DNA of 64,000 nucleotides from Nevskiaceae bacterium (GCA_004297005.1 SCVA01000038.1:1-64000); one strand, 5' to 3'. Shown: positions 49,957 through 59,172, counted from the stretch's first letter. Notes: generated by a model not told the origin, from the letters alone. Translations and numbers: made by a program.

Positions 49957-51150
49957 CTAAGCGATGCCGGCGCTCAAGACCGGTCCGCTCCAGCGCGCCA
50001 GCCGCACATGGTTGCGGCCGCTGCGCTTGGCCTCGTAGAGCGCCTCGTCGGTGGCGTCGAGCAGATGCTCGGCCTGGGTGTCGGCGTCCACCATCAGGCT
50101 CAGGCAGCCGGCGCTGATGGTCAGATGGCCCAGGGCGCTGTCGGCATGGGGCAGGCCCAGCTTTTCGATCCGGGCGCGGGTGGCTTCCGCCAGCCGCGCG
50201 GCGGCGTCGGCGTCGGTGTTGTACCAGACCACCGCGAATTCCTCGCCACCGAGACGGGCCGCGAAGTCGAAGCCACGGCGGGCGGCGTGTCGGCGCAGGC
50301 TCTGCGCCACGGCGGTGAGCGCGCGGTCACCCTGCGGGTGTCCGTAGCGGTCGTTGTAGCGCTTGAAGTAGTCGACGTCGATCAGCATCAGCGCCAGCGG
50401 CTTGCGCTCGCGGCGGGCTTGGCGCAGCAGCTCGTCGAAACGCTGGTTGAAGCCGCGCCGGTTGAGGATGCCGGTCAGCGCATCGTGCTCGGAGCGGTGA
50501 TGGTTCATCTTGGTGAGCAGATAGTTGACCCGCGCCAGGTATTCCTGGGCGTAGCCTGCGCCTGCCGCCAGCAGGCCGACGGCGGTGAGGTTGTAGAGCG
50601 TCTCTGCCAGGTTTTCGACAGTCTGCGGATAGAGCCACTGGAAGAGCAGCACCTGCGCCAGCCAGACCAGCGCCACCAGCAGCGCCGGCAGGAAGCGCAG
50701 GCCGGAGAGCAGGAAGATCAGCAGGGTCGCGTAGCTCTCGGTGCTGTAGGGGTAGTTCAGGCCGTCTGCCGCGAATTTGCAGCGGGTCAGCAGGTGCAGG
50801 CCGGCACCCAGGATCATCGCGCCGGCCATCAGTTCCGGCAGGCGATGGCCCTCGCGGTCGAGCGAGAAGTACAGCAGGAGGCCGCTCAGGCCCAGAAAGC
50901 TGACCAGCAGCACCAGCAGATTCAGCGTCAGCGCCGAGCCGCCTTGAACGGCAAAGACCTCGCTGTTGAGCAGGCCGCTGAGAGCCAGCAGGGGCAGGGT
51001 GATGCCCAGGCCGAAACGGACATGGGTGAGGCAGAAGCGGCGATAGAAGCGGCGAAAGTCCGGTTCCAGCTCGCCCTCGAAACGCAGCCAGCCGACGCCA
51101 CGCCGGAGCTGCTCGACGTAGTCGTGTTCGCTGAGTTGCGTGCTGCTCAT
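49957..51150 (-). CDS. Membrane diguanylate cyclase (GGDEF domain, GGEEF motif)
   Basis: 397 residues from ATG 51150, convergent with the cyclase gene. Five to six hydrophobic helices (about residues 45-205) form a membrane sensor. The catalytic domain follows with HDALTGILNRRGFNQR, LMLIDVDYFKRYNDRYGHPQGDRAL and the motif ARLGGEEFAVVW. No RxxD inhibitory site is seen at the usual place (FDFAARL). An active c-di-GMP synthase is predicted; the signal it senses is unknown. Confidence 0.92.
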   Translation of the reverse strand: MSSTQLSEHDYVEQLRRGVGWLRFEGELEPDFRRFYRRFCLTHVRFGLGITLPLLALSGLLNSEVFAVQGGSALTLNLLVLLVSFLGLSGLLLYFSLDREGHRLPELMAGAMILGAGLHLLTRCKFAADGLNYPYSTESYATLLIFLLSGLRFLPALLVALVWLAQVLLFQWLYPQTVENLAETLYNLTAVGLLAAGAGYAQEYLARVNYLLTKMNHHRSEHDALTGILNRRGFNQRFDELLRQARRERKPLALMLIDVDYFKRYNDRYGHPQGDRALTAVAQSLRRHAARRGFDFAARLGGEEFAVVWYNTDADAAARLAEATRARIEKLGLPHADSALGHLTISAGCLSLMVDADTQAEHLLDATDEALYEAKRSGRNHVRLARWSGPVLSAGIA

Positions 51151-51268
51151 TAGAGGGGAGATTGCGAACGGGCAAACCCGGTCAGGGCCCGGAGCGGGGC
51201 GGGATTGTCCGGCCCGACCTTGGGTCTGTCCATCACCGCGCGCGGTTAGGCGGGCTGGTGAGTCTGAC

Positions 51269-52585
51269 TCAAAAATAGCGTTCCAGCGTCAGCCGTAGTT
51301 CGTCGGCGTCCTTCTCTACGTTGGCGAGGTCGTTTGGGTCGCCACCGGTGAAGACGCGCAGGCGCAGGCCCAGCTTCCAATCGTCGTCCAGGCGTCGGCT
51401 GGCTTCCAGCGACCAAGTCTGACCGGCGCCGGTGCTGTCGATCAGCACCCCGCCCAGGGCCTGGCTGTTGGCGACGTCGTTGAGTGACCAGCGCCCTCCG
51501 AGGAAGACTTCGTGGTCGTAGCGGGCCGACAGCAGGCCGGCTTGGGTGTCGCGCAGGGCTTCGACGATCAGGCCCAGATCCTGGGCGCCATCGAACAGGC
51601 CGGACCAGCTGTACTCGAAGCCGGCCACCGCCGCGTAGCTGCGCTCGCCCCGGGTCTCGCGCACCAGGCCCTCGAATTTCAGCGCCAGGGCCTCGGCGAT
51701 GTACTGCGCCTCCAGTCCCAGCCGGCGCTCGCGGTCATAGACCGGCACCAGCACCAGATTGGCGTAGGCACGCTGCTCCAGCTCGGCGGCAATCTCGGCG
51801 TCGCTGGGCACCAGGCCCAGAGCCTGCAGCAGCGGAGTCAGCAGGTTGGGGCTGGGTGCGGCGGCGGTCACCGAGTCCAGCACTGCGCAGTTGGCTTCGT
51901 CCTCGGTGCCGGGAAAACCTGAACCCTGACGCAGGCAGGGCAGGATGTCCGGCTCGCGGCCGATGCCATCGAACCAGGACAGAGCCAGATCCAGATCGCC
52001 GAACTGGCCGCTGGCGCGCGCCGCGTAGTCGGCGTGCAGCACGCCGGCATCGGCATGGACGCGGGTTTCCTCCAGCGCCAGCGGAAACGGATAGACCAAG
52101 GGTCCGCCCGGACCGGGCAGACGCCGTTCGCGGAAGCCAGGCAGGGCGTAGAGGCTCAGCGCGGTGGTCTCGCCGCCAAACACGAATTCGAGCATCGGCT
52201 GGCCGAGCTTGGTCTCGCCATCGAGGTCGTCACCGAGGTCGGACTGGTTGAGGGTATCGACCAAGTGCCGCGCCTCGGTAAGACCCCAGTAGACGCGCCG
52301 CGCGCCCAAGCGGGTGGTGAGCGCTCCGGCCCGCGCCTCGTAGTAGGCCTCGCGCAGATCGGCCCGGCTGCGCGCATCCTCTCGGGCGTCGGCGCGGGCG
52401 AAGGCTTCCAGCACCAGGGCTTCGCCAGGGCGCGGGCCGTGATCCAGGCGCAGGCCGGCGGCGAGCGCGGCGTCGCCGCGCGCCTGGGCGGTAAAGGCGC
52501 GGGTCTCTGCTTCGAGGCGCAGATCAAGGTCGGCGCGAGCGGCGGTCGAGACGAGAGTGAGCGCGGCAAAAACCGCGCGCGACAG
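51269..52585 (-). CDS. Outer-membrane beta-barrel protein of the RND/MMPL operon, probable CTG start
   Basis: About 438 residues if translation begins at CTG 52585, just downstream of a GGGAGG ribosome-site-like sequence. That start gives a clean signal peptide (SRAVFAALTLVSTAARADLD), and no ATG, GTG or TTG lies nearby in frame without overlapping the RND gene. The mature part resembles DUF1302-type or alginate-export-like barrels: REAYYEARAGALTTRLGARRVYWGLTEA, repeated beta-strand patterns, and a terminal strand ending LERYF. It may be the outer-membrane partner of the RND protein encoded upstream. Confidence 0.65.
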   Translation of the reverse strand: MSRAVFAALTLVSTAARADLDLRLEAETRAFTAQARGDAALAAGLRLDHGPRPGEALVLEAFARADAREDARSRADLREAYYEARAGALTTRLGARRVYWGLTEARHLVDTLNQSDLGDDLDGETKLGQPMLEFVFGGETTALSLYALPGFRERRLPGPGGPLVYPFPLALEETRVHADAGVLHADYAARASGQFGDLDLALSWFDGIGREPDILPCLRQGSGFPGTEDEANCAVLDSVTAAAPSPNLLTPLLQALGLVPSDAEIAAELEQRAYANLVLVPVYDRERRLGLEAQYIAEALALKFEGLVRETRGERSYAAVAGFEYSWSGLFDGAQDLGLIVEALRDTQAGLLSARYDHEVFLGGRWSLNDVANSQALGGVLIDSTGAGQTWSLEASRRLDDDWKLGLRLRVFTGGDPNDLANVEKDADELRLTLERYF

Positions 52586-52647
52586 CGCCCTCCCGCTGCG
52601 TTGAGGAAGGTCAGGGAGAGGGCGCGCGCCGCCGGCGCGCGGGGTGC

Positions 52648-54909
52648 TTAATCGCGATCCAGCCATAGCAGCAGCGTGGGAGTGAGCACGAATTCGGCGA
52701 TCAGCGCCAGCGCCAGGATCAGCGAGGTGAGCAGGCCCAGGTGGACGGTGAGCATGAAGTTGGACCAGGCCAGAACCGCGAAGCCCACCACCAGGGTGGC
52801 GCTGGTCACCCACAGCGCGGCGCCGACGTCGGCGTAGGCCTCGCGCAGCGCTTCCAGCGACGTGGCACCGCGTCGTCGGGCGGCGCCGTAATGACTGAAC
52901 ACATGCATGGTGTCATCGACGACGATACCCAGGGTTAGACTGGCCACAACCGCCAGACTCATGCCCATCTTGCCGACGGTGAGACCCCAGATGCCGAAGC
53001 CGACCAGGATCGGCGTCAGATTGGGTACCAGGCTGATCAGGCCTAGCTTCAGCGAGCGCGACAGCCAGATCAGCAGCGCCGCGATCAGCGCGCAGGAGGT
53101 GAGCATGCCGGTGCTCATGCTCTGGAAGTTGCTACGTGCCACCTTGGCGAACAGCGCCGACATGCCGGAGCTGCGCGCCTTCAGGTCCGCCGGCCAGTTC
53201 TGGGCGACCCAGGACTGGGCGCGTCGATCGAAAGCCTCCAGCTCGCTGCTGCTGATGGTGTTGAGCAGGACCGTGAGGCGGATTGCGGACTTGTCGAGAT
53301 CGACCAGGTGGGTGAGGTCCTGGCCGTTGGGTAGGCTCATCTCGTAAAACAGCAGGTGCTGCGCCGCCTCCTCGCGGCTGTCCGGCAGACGGAACTGGGT
53401 CGGATCGTCGCCGTGCATGGCCTTGTTGAGGCGTTTGGAAATGTCGTTGAGGCTGGCGACACGGCGCACCTCCGGCTGCTGGCGCAGCCAGTCGGAATAG
53501 GCCTCGATGTGCCGCAGGAAGGCGGGTTCGAACACGTCGCCCGGACCGCCGGCCTCCACCGCGTACTCGATGAATTGCATGCCGGCCAGGCGCTCGTTGA
53601 TGAACTCGGTGTCGGCGCGGAACTGCACGCGCGGGCTGAAGAACTCGACGTAGTTGTCGCCGAAGCGGTTGAGGGCAATGCCGGCCGACAGCGCCGTGAT
53701 CAGCGCCAGTGCTAGCGGCAGCACCCGGCGGCGATGGGTGATCACCCACTCGATCAGGCGCTTGACGATCTCGACCTGCCGCAAGGCCGAGGGTGAGACC
53801 CGCGGCGGCGCGAGCTGCGTCCAAGCCGCGATGAAGCTGATTGACAGCAGCCAAGCCAGGATGGTGCCAAGTGCCACCAGATTGCCGAGGTCGCGGTAGG
53901 GCGGCGAGTCGGAGAAGTTCATCGAGAGGAAGCCGAGCGCATTGACCATCGTGGTCAGGAAGATGGTGCGGCCGTTGACCCGCAGGCTGGCGGCCATGGC
54001 CGCACGCGGATCGGCGCCGACGGCGCGCTCCGCTGCAAAGGTGGTGAGCAGGTGCACCGCGTCGGCGATGGAGATGGTGAGGATGATCACGCCGGCGGTG
54101 AGGCTGGCCGGATTGATCGCGAGCCTGGCCCAGCCGGCCAAGCCGAAGGTCATCGCCACTGCCAGCACCATCGCGCTGAGGGTCGCGAAGGTGGCGGAAG
54201 CGCTGCGGAAGAACAGGTACAGGAGCGCCGTCATTACCACGAAGCAGAGCGGGTAGAGCGTCGAAGTGTCGCGCAGCAGTTGCTGCTGCATGGCCTCGTC
54301 GAACATCAGGATGCCGCCCAAGGCGATGCGCAGGTCCGGATGCGCGGCCTGGACCTTGGCGACCTCGGCGCGTACCGCGTCGCCGATGCGGCTCAGCTCG
54401 CCCTCGGGATCGTTGCGTGGCAGCTCGAAGTAGATGTAGACGCCGGCGATGTCGCCGCGCTCCGACAGCAGGCCACCGCGCAGACGTTCGTCGGCGCGGG
54501 CCCGCTGGCCGATGGCGGCGAGATCGGCGCCGACGAGGTCGTCCGGCAGGAGGGGTTCGGCCAAGAGGTCGTCGCCGTCGGAGCGGGCCTCGATGTAATT
54601 GCTGATCGAGGAGGCGCCCTTGGCGTAGGGCAGATGACTCCAGGCGTCGGTTAGCTGGCGGATCGCCCGCAGGCGCTCGACCGTGAATACCTGGCCATCG
54701 GCCGGCGCCACGGCCATCACCAGGGTGTCGGCGCGCGAGAAGCGCTGCTCCAACGCCTGCAGCGCCAGCAGGTCGGGGTTGTCATCGGCGAAGAACACCC
54801 GCGAGTCGCCGTTGTAGCGCAGGCCGCCGATGCCGGCGGCGCAGAGCAGGCCCAGCACCAGCGCCAGCAGGATCACCCGGCGCGGACGGCCGAGCACGAA
54901 GTCGAACAT
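52648..54909 (-). CDS. RND-superfamily (MMPL-type) transporter
   Basis: 753 residues from ATG 54909. The 'MMPL' layout of two repeats each with a periplasmic loop and a five-helix block is visible, with the first repeat motif TISIADAVHLL near residue 285 and the second TLGIVVDDTMHVF near residue 660 carrying the proton-relay aspartates. LolA-like periplasmic and outer-membrane partners lie on either side. This group moves lipids or hydrophobic small molecules; the cargo is unknown. A longer frame starting at 55416 reads into the lipoprotein-sorting gene and is rejected. Confidence 0.9.
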   Translation of the reverse strand: MFDFVLGRPRRVILLALVLGLLCAAGIGGLRYNGDSRVFFADDNPDLLALQALEQRFSRADTLVMAVAPADGQVFTVERLRAIRQLTDAWSHLPYAKGASSISNYIEARSDGDDLLAEPLLPDDLVGADLAAIGQRARADERLRGGLLSERGDIAGVYIYFELPRNDPEGELSRIGDAVRAEVAKVQAAHPDLRIALGGILMFDEAMQQQLLRDTSTLYPLCFVVMTALLYLFFRSASATFATLSAMVLAVAMTFGLAGWARLAINPASLTAGVIILTISIADAVHLLTTFAAERAVGADPRAAMAASLRVNGRTIFLTTMVNALGFLSMNFSDSPPYRDLGNLVALGTILAWLLSISFIAAWTQLAPPRVSPSALRQVEIVKRLIEWVITHRRRVLPLALALITALSAGIALNRFGDNYVEFFSPRVQFRADTEFINERLAGMQFIEYAVEAGGPGDVFEPAFLRHIEAYSDWLRQQPEVRRVASLNDISKRLNKAMHGDDPTQFRLPDSREEAAQHLLFYEMSLPNGQDLTHLVDLDKSAIRLTVLLNTISSSELEAFDRRAQSWVAQNWPADLKARSSGMSALFAKVARSNFQSMSTGMLTSCALIAALLIWLSRSLKLGLISLVPNLTPILVGFGIWGLTVGKMGMSLAVVASLTLGIVVDDTMHVFSHYGAARRRGATSLEALREAYADVGAALWVTSATLVVGFAVLAWSNFMLTVHLGLLTSLILALALIAEFVLTPTLLLWLDRD

Positions 54910-54935
54910 GGCTACGGCCTCCCTGGCCGGACGGA

Positions 54936-55733
54936 TCAGCGGGCCGAGCCCAGACGGTTGACCTCGAAGTCGGCGTCCTTGAGTCCGCTGCGGAAGCGGA
55001 TGTTGCTCCAGCTCAGCACGGTGCTGGCCCCACTGCGAGCATTGCTCATGGTTAGGCGGTCGGCGCGCCAGTAGCGGCCCTCGTACTGCCGGTAGCCCTC
55101 CGCCATCAGGGTCTTGATGCGCTGGTTCTGGGCATCGTAGTAGTCGGCCTTGAGCAGGCGCCGCTGGGCCTGGTCCATCCACACCTCCTGGCGCGCGTAG
55201 CCGGTGCCGGACTCCTTGGGCACCCGCTCGATTACGTCGCACTGCTCCGCCGCCAGCGGTGCCGGGCAGGTCTCTGCGCGCAGCCACTTGAAACGGTAGC
55301 GCTCGACGGTCTGGGCCGAAAAATCGTCGAAGGAGAACTCCGAGCCCATGAACGGCCCGGAGCGGCCGGAAGAGGCGATGCGCTTGGTGCGCCCGGCCGC
55401 TGGCAGGTAGATCCACTGCTGGTCGCTGGAGTCTGCGGCAGTGTGGGTGAGCAGGGCGGTACCCTTCACGTCCTTGGGCGCATCGACCATGGTCAGGCTC
55501 CTGCTGGCGCTACCCGGCAGGTCAAGCAGGGCGATCTTTAGCGCCCGCCTCGCCTCGCCGCCGCGGCCATTGCGGATGATCATCTCGGCATCGGCACGCA
55601 GGTCGCCGAAATTTTCGCCGCGCTTTTCGGCGTCCCTGACAATGGCCAGACCCTTCTCATCCGGGCTTTCCGCTCGGACGGGTAGGGCGGCAAGCAGGCC
55701 AGCACAGAAGGCCAGCAAGATCAGCGGTTTCAT
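54936..55733 (-). CDS. Outer-membrane lipoprotein-sorting (LolA-like) protein
   Basis: 265 residues from ATG 55733. A signal peptide (LILLAFCAGLLAALPVRA) leads to a LolA-like fold (PF17131 group): ADAEMIIRNGRG, SRSLTMVDAPKDVKGTALLTH, WIYLPAAGRTKRIASSGRSGPFMGSEFSFDDF and YARQEVWMDQAQRRLLKADYYDAQ. These proteins are regularly encoded beside MMPL/RND exporters and are thought to shuttle hydrophobic cargo across the periplasm. It is the first gene of the leftward exporter operon. Confidence 0.88.
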   Translation of the reverse strand: MKPLILLAFCAGLLAALPVRAESPDEKGLAIVRDAEKRGENFGDLRADAEMIIRNGRGGEARRALKIALLDLPGSASRSLTMVDAPKDVKGTALLTHTAADSSDQQWIYLPAAGRTKRIASSGRSGPFMGSEFSFDDFSAQTVERYRFKWLRAETCPAPLAAEQCDVIERVPKESGTGYARQEVWMDQAQRRLLKADYYDAQNQRIKTLMAEGYRQYEGRYWRADRLTMSNARSGASTVLSWSNIRFRSGLKDADFEVNRLGSAR

Positions 55734-55743
55734 TAGTCTCCCC

Positions 55744-55760
55744 GACTCAATTAATTAGTC
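55744..55760 (-). promoter_or_regulatory. AT-rich imperfect palindrome upstream of the exporter operon
   Basis: GACTCAATTAATTAGTC stands out in GC-rich sequence 11 bp before the LolA-like start. On the minus strand TTGCCG lies 17 bp before TAATTA, a usable promoter spacing although the -10 match is poor. It could be an operator or promoter; confidence is low. Confidence 0.35.
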
Positions 55761-55804
55761 GTCGAAAAATACCACGGCAACGATGGCCGCCGCCTTGGCC
55801 GCAT

Positions 55805-56785
55805 TTACTCACTAGGCCCGTCGTTCCGGTCAACACCGGTGCGCACCTGACCATCCTCGCCCACCCAGGCGCGGAACATCACATAGGAGTTGAACGGCAG
55901 GCTGATGCGGCCCTGATGGTCGATGGCGATGCAGCCGCCGCGGCCGCCGTAGCGCAGCACCTCGTCCAGCGCGTGCCGGCAGGCCTGGGCGAGGTCCCAG
56001 CCCTGGTAGGCCATGCGCGCGTGCACCTCGTGGCCGAAGCCGACCTTGATGAAGCTCTCGCCGGTGCCGGTGCAGGAGATCGCCGCGCTGCGGTCGTCGG
56101 CGAAGGTGCCGACTCCGACCAGTGGGGTGTCGCCGATGCGGCCGGGATGCTTGTTGGTGAGGCCGCCGGTACTGGTCGCCGCCGCCAGACCGCCGCAGGC
56201 GTCGCGCGCCACCGCGCCGACGGTGCCGAAGGCGGCATCGGCGCGCTCGCTCTTCTGCGCGCGGTCGAAGTCGGAGTCGTGGTCGAGGGTGATGATGCCC
56301 TTGCGCCGCGCGTCCTCCAGCTGCTCCAGGCGCTCGTGGGTGACGAAGTAGGCGGGCTCGACTTCCGGCAGGCCCAGCTCGCGGCCGAGCTGCTCGGCGC
56401 CGGCGCCGAAGAACAGCACATGCGGCGAGCGCTCCATCACCGCGCGCGCCAGGCGGATCGGGCTCCGGGTGCGCGTCACACCGGTCACCGCACCGCAGGC
56501 GCGGTCGCTGCCGCGCTGGATGGCGGCGTCTAGCTCCGGCAGGCCGTCGCGGTTGAGCACCGCGCCAACGCCTGCGTTGAACAGCGGGCAGTCTTCCAGC
56601 AGGCCCACCGCCAGCTCCACCGCGTCCAGCGCGGTGCCGCCTTGCAGCAGCAGTGCCTGGCCGGCGGCGGTGATGCGCGCCAGGGCGGCGCGGTGCTCCG
56701 GCTGCGGGCCGGCGTCGGGCGCCAAGTCACCGGCGCCTCCGTGGATGGCGAAACGGATGCGGCTGGGGTCGGCGGAAGCGTTCAT
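55805..56785 (-). CDS. iaaA: Isoaspartyl peptidase / plant-type L-asparaginase (Ntn-hydrolase)
   Basis: 326 residues from ATG 56785. IRFAIHGGAGDL opens the alpha subunit, and autocleavage is expected before the threonine of GTVGAVARDACGGLAAATSTGG near residue 185. PGRIGDTPLVGVGTFADDRSAAISCTGTGESFIK holds the substrate-binding part of the beta subunit. It cleaves isoaspartyl dipeptides and, weakly, asparagine. The length and the GTVG site are typical, with no signal peptide visible. Confidence 0.92.
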   Translation of the reverse strand: MNASADPSRIRFAIHGGAGDLAPDAGPQPEHRAALARITAAGQALLLQGGTALDAVELAVGLLEDCPLFNAGVGAVLNRDGLPELDAAIQRGSDRACGAVTGVTRTRSPIRLARAVMERSPHVLFFGAGAEQLGRELGLPEVEPAYFVTHERLEQLEDARRKGIITLDHDSDFDRAQKSERADAAFGTVGAVARDACGGLAAATSTGGLTNKHPGRIGDTPLVGVGTFADDRSAAISCTGTGESFIKVGFGHEVHARMAYQGWDLAQACRHALDEVLRYGGRGGCIAIDHQGRISLPFNSYVMFRAWVGEDGQVRTGVDRNDGPSE

Positions 56786-56895
56786 CGACTGGGCTCGGGA
56801 TTCATGAAGTGTTCAGCCGCGCAGTCAAGGCTTGCGCACCTTTTCGCGGCACTACAGTCTAACGGCTGGTCTGCCGTCCCCTCTGGAGCCACCTC

Positions 56896-57555
56896 ATGCG
56901 TCTGCCTGTCGCCGCCCTTGCCGCCCTGTCCTTTTCGCTGACTGCCTGCGCCGCCTCGACGGCGACCGTGGTGTCCTCTTCCGGGCCAGGCATCGCCGCC
57001 GTGCAGAACGCGCCCGCGCACGGCCCGCAGCCACGCATCGCGGTACAGCCCTTCGAGTTCCGGTCCTCCGAGGGCAGCCCGGGCGTCGGCGCCGGCATGG
57101 CCGACATGCTCACCGACTCGCTGGTCAATACCGGCAAGTTCATCGTCGTCGAACGCGACCGCCTGAAAGACCTCACCGCCGAGCAGGATCTCGCCGAGAG
57201 CGGCCGCTTCAAGCGGGATACGGTGGCGCCAGTCGGCGAGCTGGAGGGCGCGGAGCTGCTGATCCGTGGCTCGATCACTTCCTTCGAGAAGGAGTGCAGC
57301 GGCGGCTCGGCGATCATCGTCTCCGCCAAGGAGGCCTGCATCGGCATCAACCTGCGCATCGTCGATGTGAAGACCGGCCGGGTGGTCAACGCCACCACGG
57401 TGGAGGCGACCTCGGCGAATCGCGGCATCGGCCTGGTCTACACCCGCTCCGATCTGCCGATCGGCCTCGGCGCCTTCAGCAAGACGCCGATGGAAAAGGC
57501 GATCCGCAACGCCATCGAGGCGGCGGTGCAGCACATCGCCGCGACCAAGCTCTGA
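56896..57555 (+). CDS. CsgG/HfaB-family lipoprotein A
   Basis: 219 residues from ATG 56896. The signal LPVAALAALSFSLTAC ends in a lipobox cysteine near residue 18. The CsgG core follows: RIAVQPFEFRSSEGSPGVGAGMADMLTDSLVNTGKFIVVERDRL, LEGAELLIRGSITSFE and INLRIVDVKTGRVVN. CsgG-like proteins form outer-membrane pores for curli or holdfast export. No curli subunit, CsgE or CsgF gene is here, and the second copy (57566) follows 10 bp later, suggesting a paired outer-membrane assembly. Confidence 0.85.
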   Translation: MRLPVAALAALSFSLTACAASTATVVSSSGPGIAAVQNAPAHGPQPRIAVQPFEFRSSEGSPGVGAGMADMLTDSLVNTGKFIVVERDRLKDLTAEQDLAESGRFKRDTVAPVGELEGAELLIRGSITSFEKECSGGSAIIVSAKEACIGINLRIVDVKTGRVVNATTVEATSANRGIGLVYTRSDLPIGLGAFSKTPMEKAIRNAIEAAVQHIAATKL

Positions 57556-57565
57556 GCGCGTAAAA

Positions 57566-58384
57566 ATGCACGGCGCCCTGCGCCGGCTCGGCATCGTCCT
57601 GTCGCTGGCGTTGCTGCTGCCAGCCTGCAATTCCACCCAGGTGGTGCGCGGCGAGGGTGACGCCATCGCCGCCATCCGCGCGCTGCCGGAAAACGCCCGG
57701 CCGCGCGTCGCCGTGCTGCCGGTGCTGGACCACACGCCGCCTTACGGCGTGCGCTCGCTTGATCTCAATCTGGTGCTGATCAACCTGCGCCGGCCCAAGG
57801 CCGAGGAGCTGAGCCGGGAGCAGTTCACCGGCGCGGTGCGCGACATGCTGGTCACCGAGCTGTTCAGCTCGCAGGCCTTCATCGTGCTCGACCGCGACAA
57901 CCTGCCGGCGGTGCTGGCCGAGCAGGCCTTTGCCGAGAGCCCGCGCTTTGACGCCACCACGGTCGCGCCCGGCGGCGGCCTGGAAGGCGCGCAGTACCTG
58001 ATCGCCGCCGCCATCACCGGCTTCGACACCGGCAGCGAGGGCGGCGCCGTGCCTATCCCCATTCCGGGCGTCATCAACAGCGATGTCGCCGCGCTCGGCG
58101 TGCTCAATCTCGGCTTCAAGAAAGGTTATGTGGCGATGGACGTGCGGGTGCTCGACGCCCGCACCGGCCGGGTGCTGCACAGCGGCGCGGTGGAAGGCAG
58201 CAACACCAAGTTCGGCGTCGATCTCGCCGCCGTCGCCGCCGCGCGCGGCCTGGGCGTGACCCAGGTGCCAGAGGTGATCAAGCTGTTCAAGAACACGCCG
58301 GTGGAGCAGGCCCTGCAGAAGATGAGTATCGCCGCCGTGGCCGAGATCGCCGCCAGCTTCCAGCGGCCGGCAACGGTGCCCTAG
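57566..58384 (+). CDS. CsgG/HfaB-family lipoprotein B
   Basis: 272 residues from ATG 57566. The leader LGIVLSLALLLPAC ends in a lipobox cysteine near residue 21. RVAVLPVLDHTPPYG, FTGAVRDMLVTELFSSQAFIVLDRDNLPAVLAEQ and GYVAMDVRVLDARTGRVLHSGAVEG are CsgG-domain blocks. It is longer than copy A because of an extra stretch near residues 55-85 and an inserted IPIPGVINSDVAALG loop. The two genes differ enough to be old paralogues, and both probably sit in the outer membrane. Confidence 0.84.
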   Translation: MHGALRRLGIVLSLALLLPACNSTQVVRGEGDAIAAIRALPENARPRVAVLPVLDHTPPYGVRSLDLNLVLINLRRPKAEELSREQFTGAVRDMLVTELFSSQAFIVLDRDNLPAVLAEQAFAESPRFDATTVAPGGGLEGAQYLIAAAITGFDTGSEGGAVPIPIPGVINSDVAALGVLNLGFKKGYVAMDVRVLDARTGRVLHSGAVEGSNTKFGVDLAAVAAARGLGVTQVPEVIKLFKNTPVEQALQKMSIAAVAEIAASFQRPATVP

Positions 58385-58398
58385 TTTCGTAGAGCTGC

Positions 58399-58492
58399 GT
58401 AGGGTGGGCTTTAGCCCACGCGGATGGTCACCGCCGCCGCGCGGGCACGCTGTGCTTCGCCTAGAGGCGCCTATTTTTGGTGACCACCCTAC
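58399..58492. repeat. GTAGGGTGGGC-type palindromic repeat
   Basis: About 94 bp bounded by GTAGGGTGG (58399) and CCACCCTAC (58484). Inside are the hairpin GTGGGCT/AGCCCAC and the pair GGTCACC (58426) / GGTGACC (58479). The outer GTAGGGTGGGCTTTAGCCCAC type is common between genes in gammaproteobacteria. The stop codon of the next minus-strand gene lies inside its right end. Confidence 0.7.
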
Positions 58493-59172
58493 TGGGCTAC
58501 CCGACCTGTCCGCGCGCCCACCAGAAGCAGCCACAGGCAGATGCCGATCTCGCCCACCGCGGCCGGCAACATCACCCAACCGGGGAGGCTGCGGTTCGGC
58601 AGCAGAATTTGCCCGAACACCTGGGTCACATAAGCCAGGCCGCCAAGGATCAGAAACACGCCCAGCAGCTTCGGCAGAAAGCCGGAGCGGATCACCAGGT
58701 ATCCGAAGGGCAGCAGCCAGAGTCCCCAGAACAAGGTGGTCACCAGCAGTCCGTGGCGATACGCGCCGAGTGCCAGCATGGCTTGTGACGGCAGCGCATC
58801 GGCGGCGAGCGCCGGGCCGTAGCTGCCGGTGAGGATGTCGAGTGCATCGAGCCGGTGGGCGAGGCTGACCAGGGCGATGGGCACGCTCACCACAGCGAGC
58901 GCCACCATCAGTACCGCCGCGCTGTGGTTGACCGGCCGCAGCAGCTTGAACAGCGCCAGGGGCAGCAGCAGAAACGCGATCTGCTTGATCAGGAAGGCGG
59001 CGATGCCGGCCCGGAACAGCAGTTCCGCGCCCAGGATGTTGCTGACCGTCGCCTGGGGATCGCCGGAAAGGCTGATCCTGGAGGGCACATACATCAGGCT
59101 GAACAAGCCCGTCACCACCACCACCAGATACAAGGCGCCTGCCAATCGGCTGGTCGCGTTCTCATCGCTCAT
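58489..59172 (-). CDS. DUF4386 multi-pass membrane protein
   Basis: 227 residues from ATG 59172. About six hydrophobic helices are visible, with LAGALYLVVVVTGLFSLMYVPSRI at the start and the GFLPKLLGVFLILGGLAYV block typical of DUF4386. No charged transport motif is evident. The family is widespread in bacteria with unknown function. It is divergent from the symporter gene at 59310. Confidence 0.82.
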   Translation of the reverse strand: MSDENATSRLAGALYLVVVVTGLFSLMYVPSRISLSGDPQATVSNILGAELLFRAGIAAFLIKQIAFLLLPLALFKLLRPVNHSAAVLMVALAVVSVPIALVSLAHRLDALDILTGSYGPALAADALPSQAMLALGAYRHGLLVTTLFWGLWLLPFGYLVIRSGFLPKLLGVFLILGGLAYVTQVFGQILLPNRSLPGWVMLPAAVGEIGICLWLLLVGARTGRVAQ

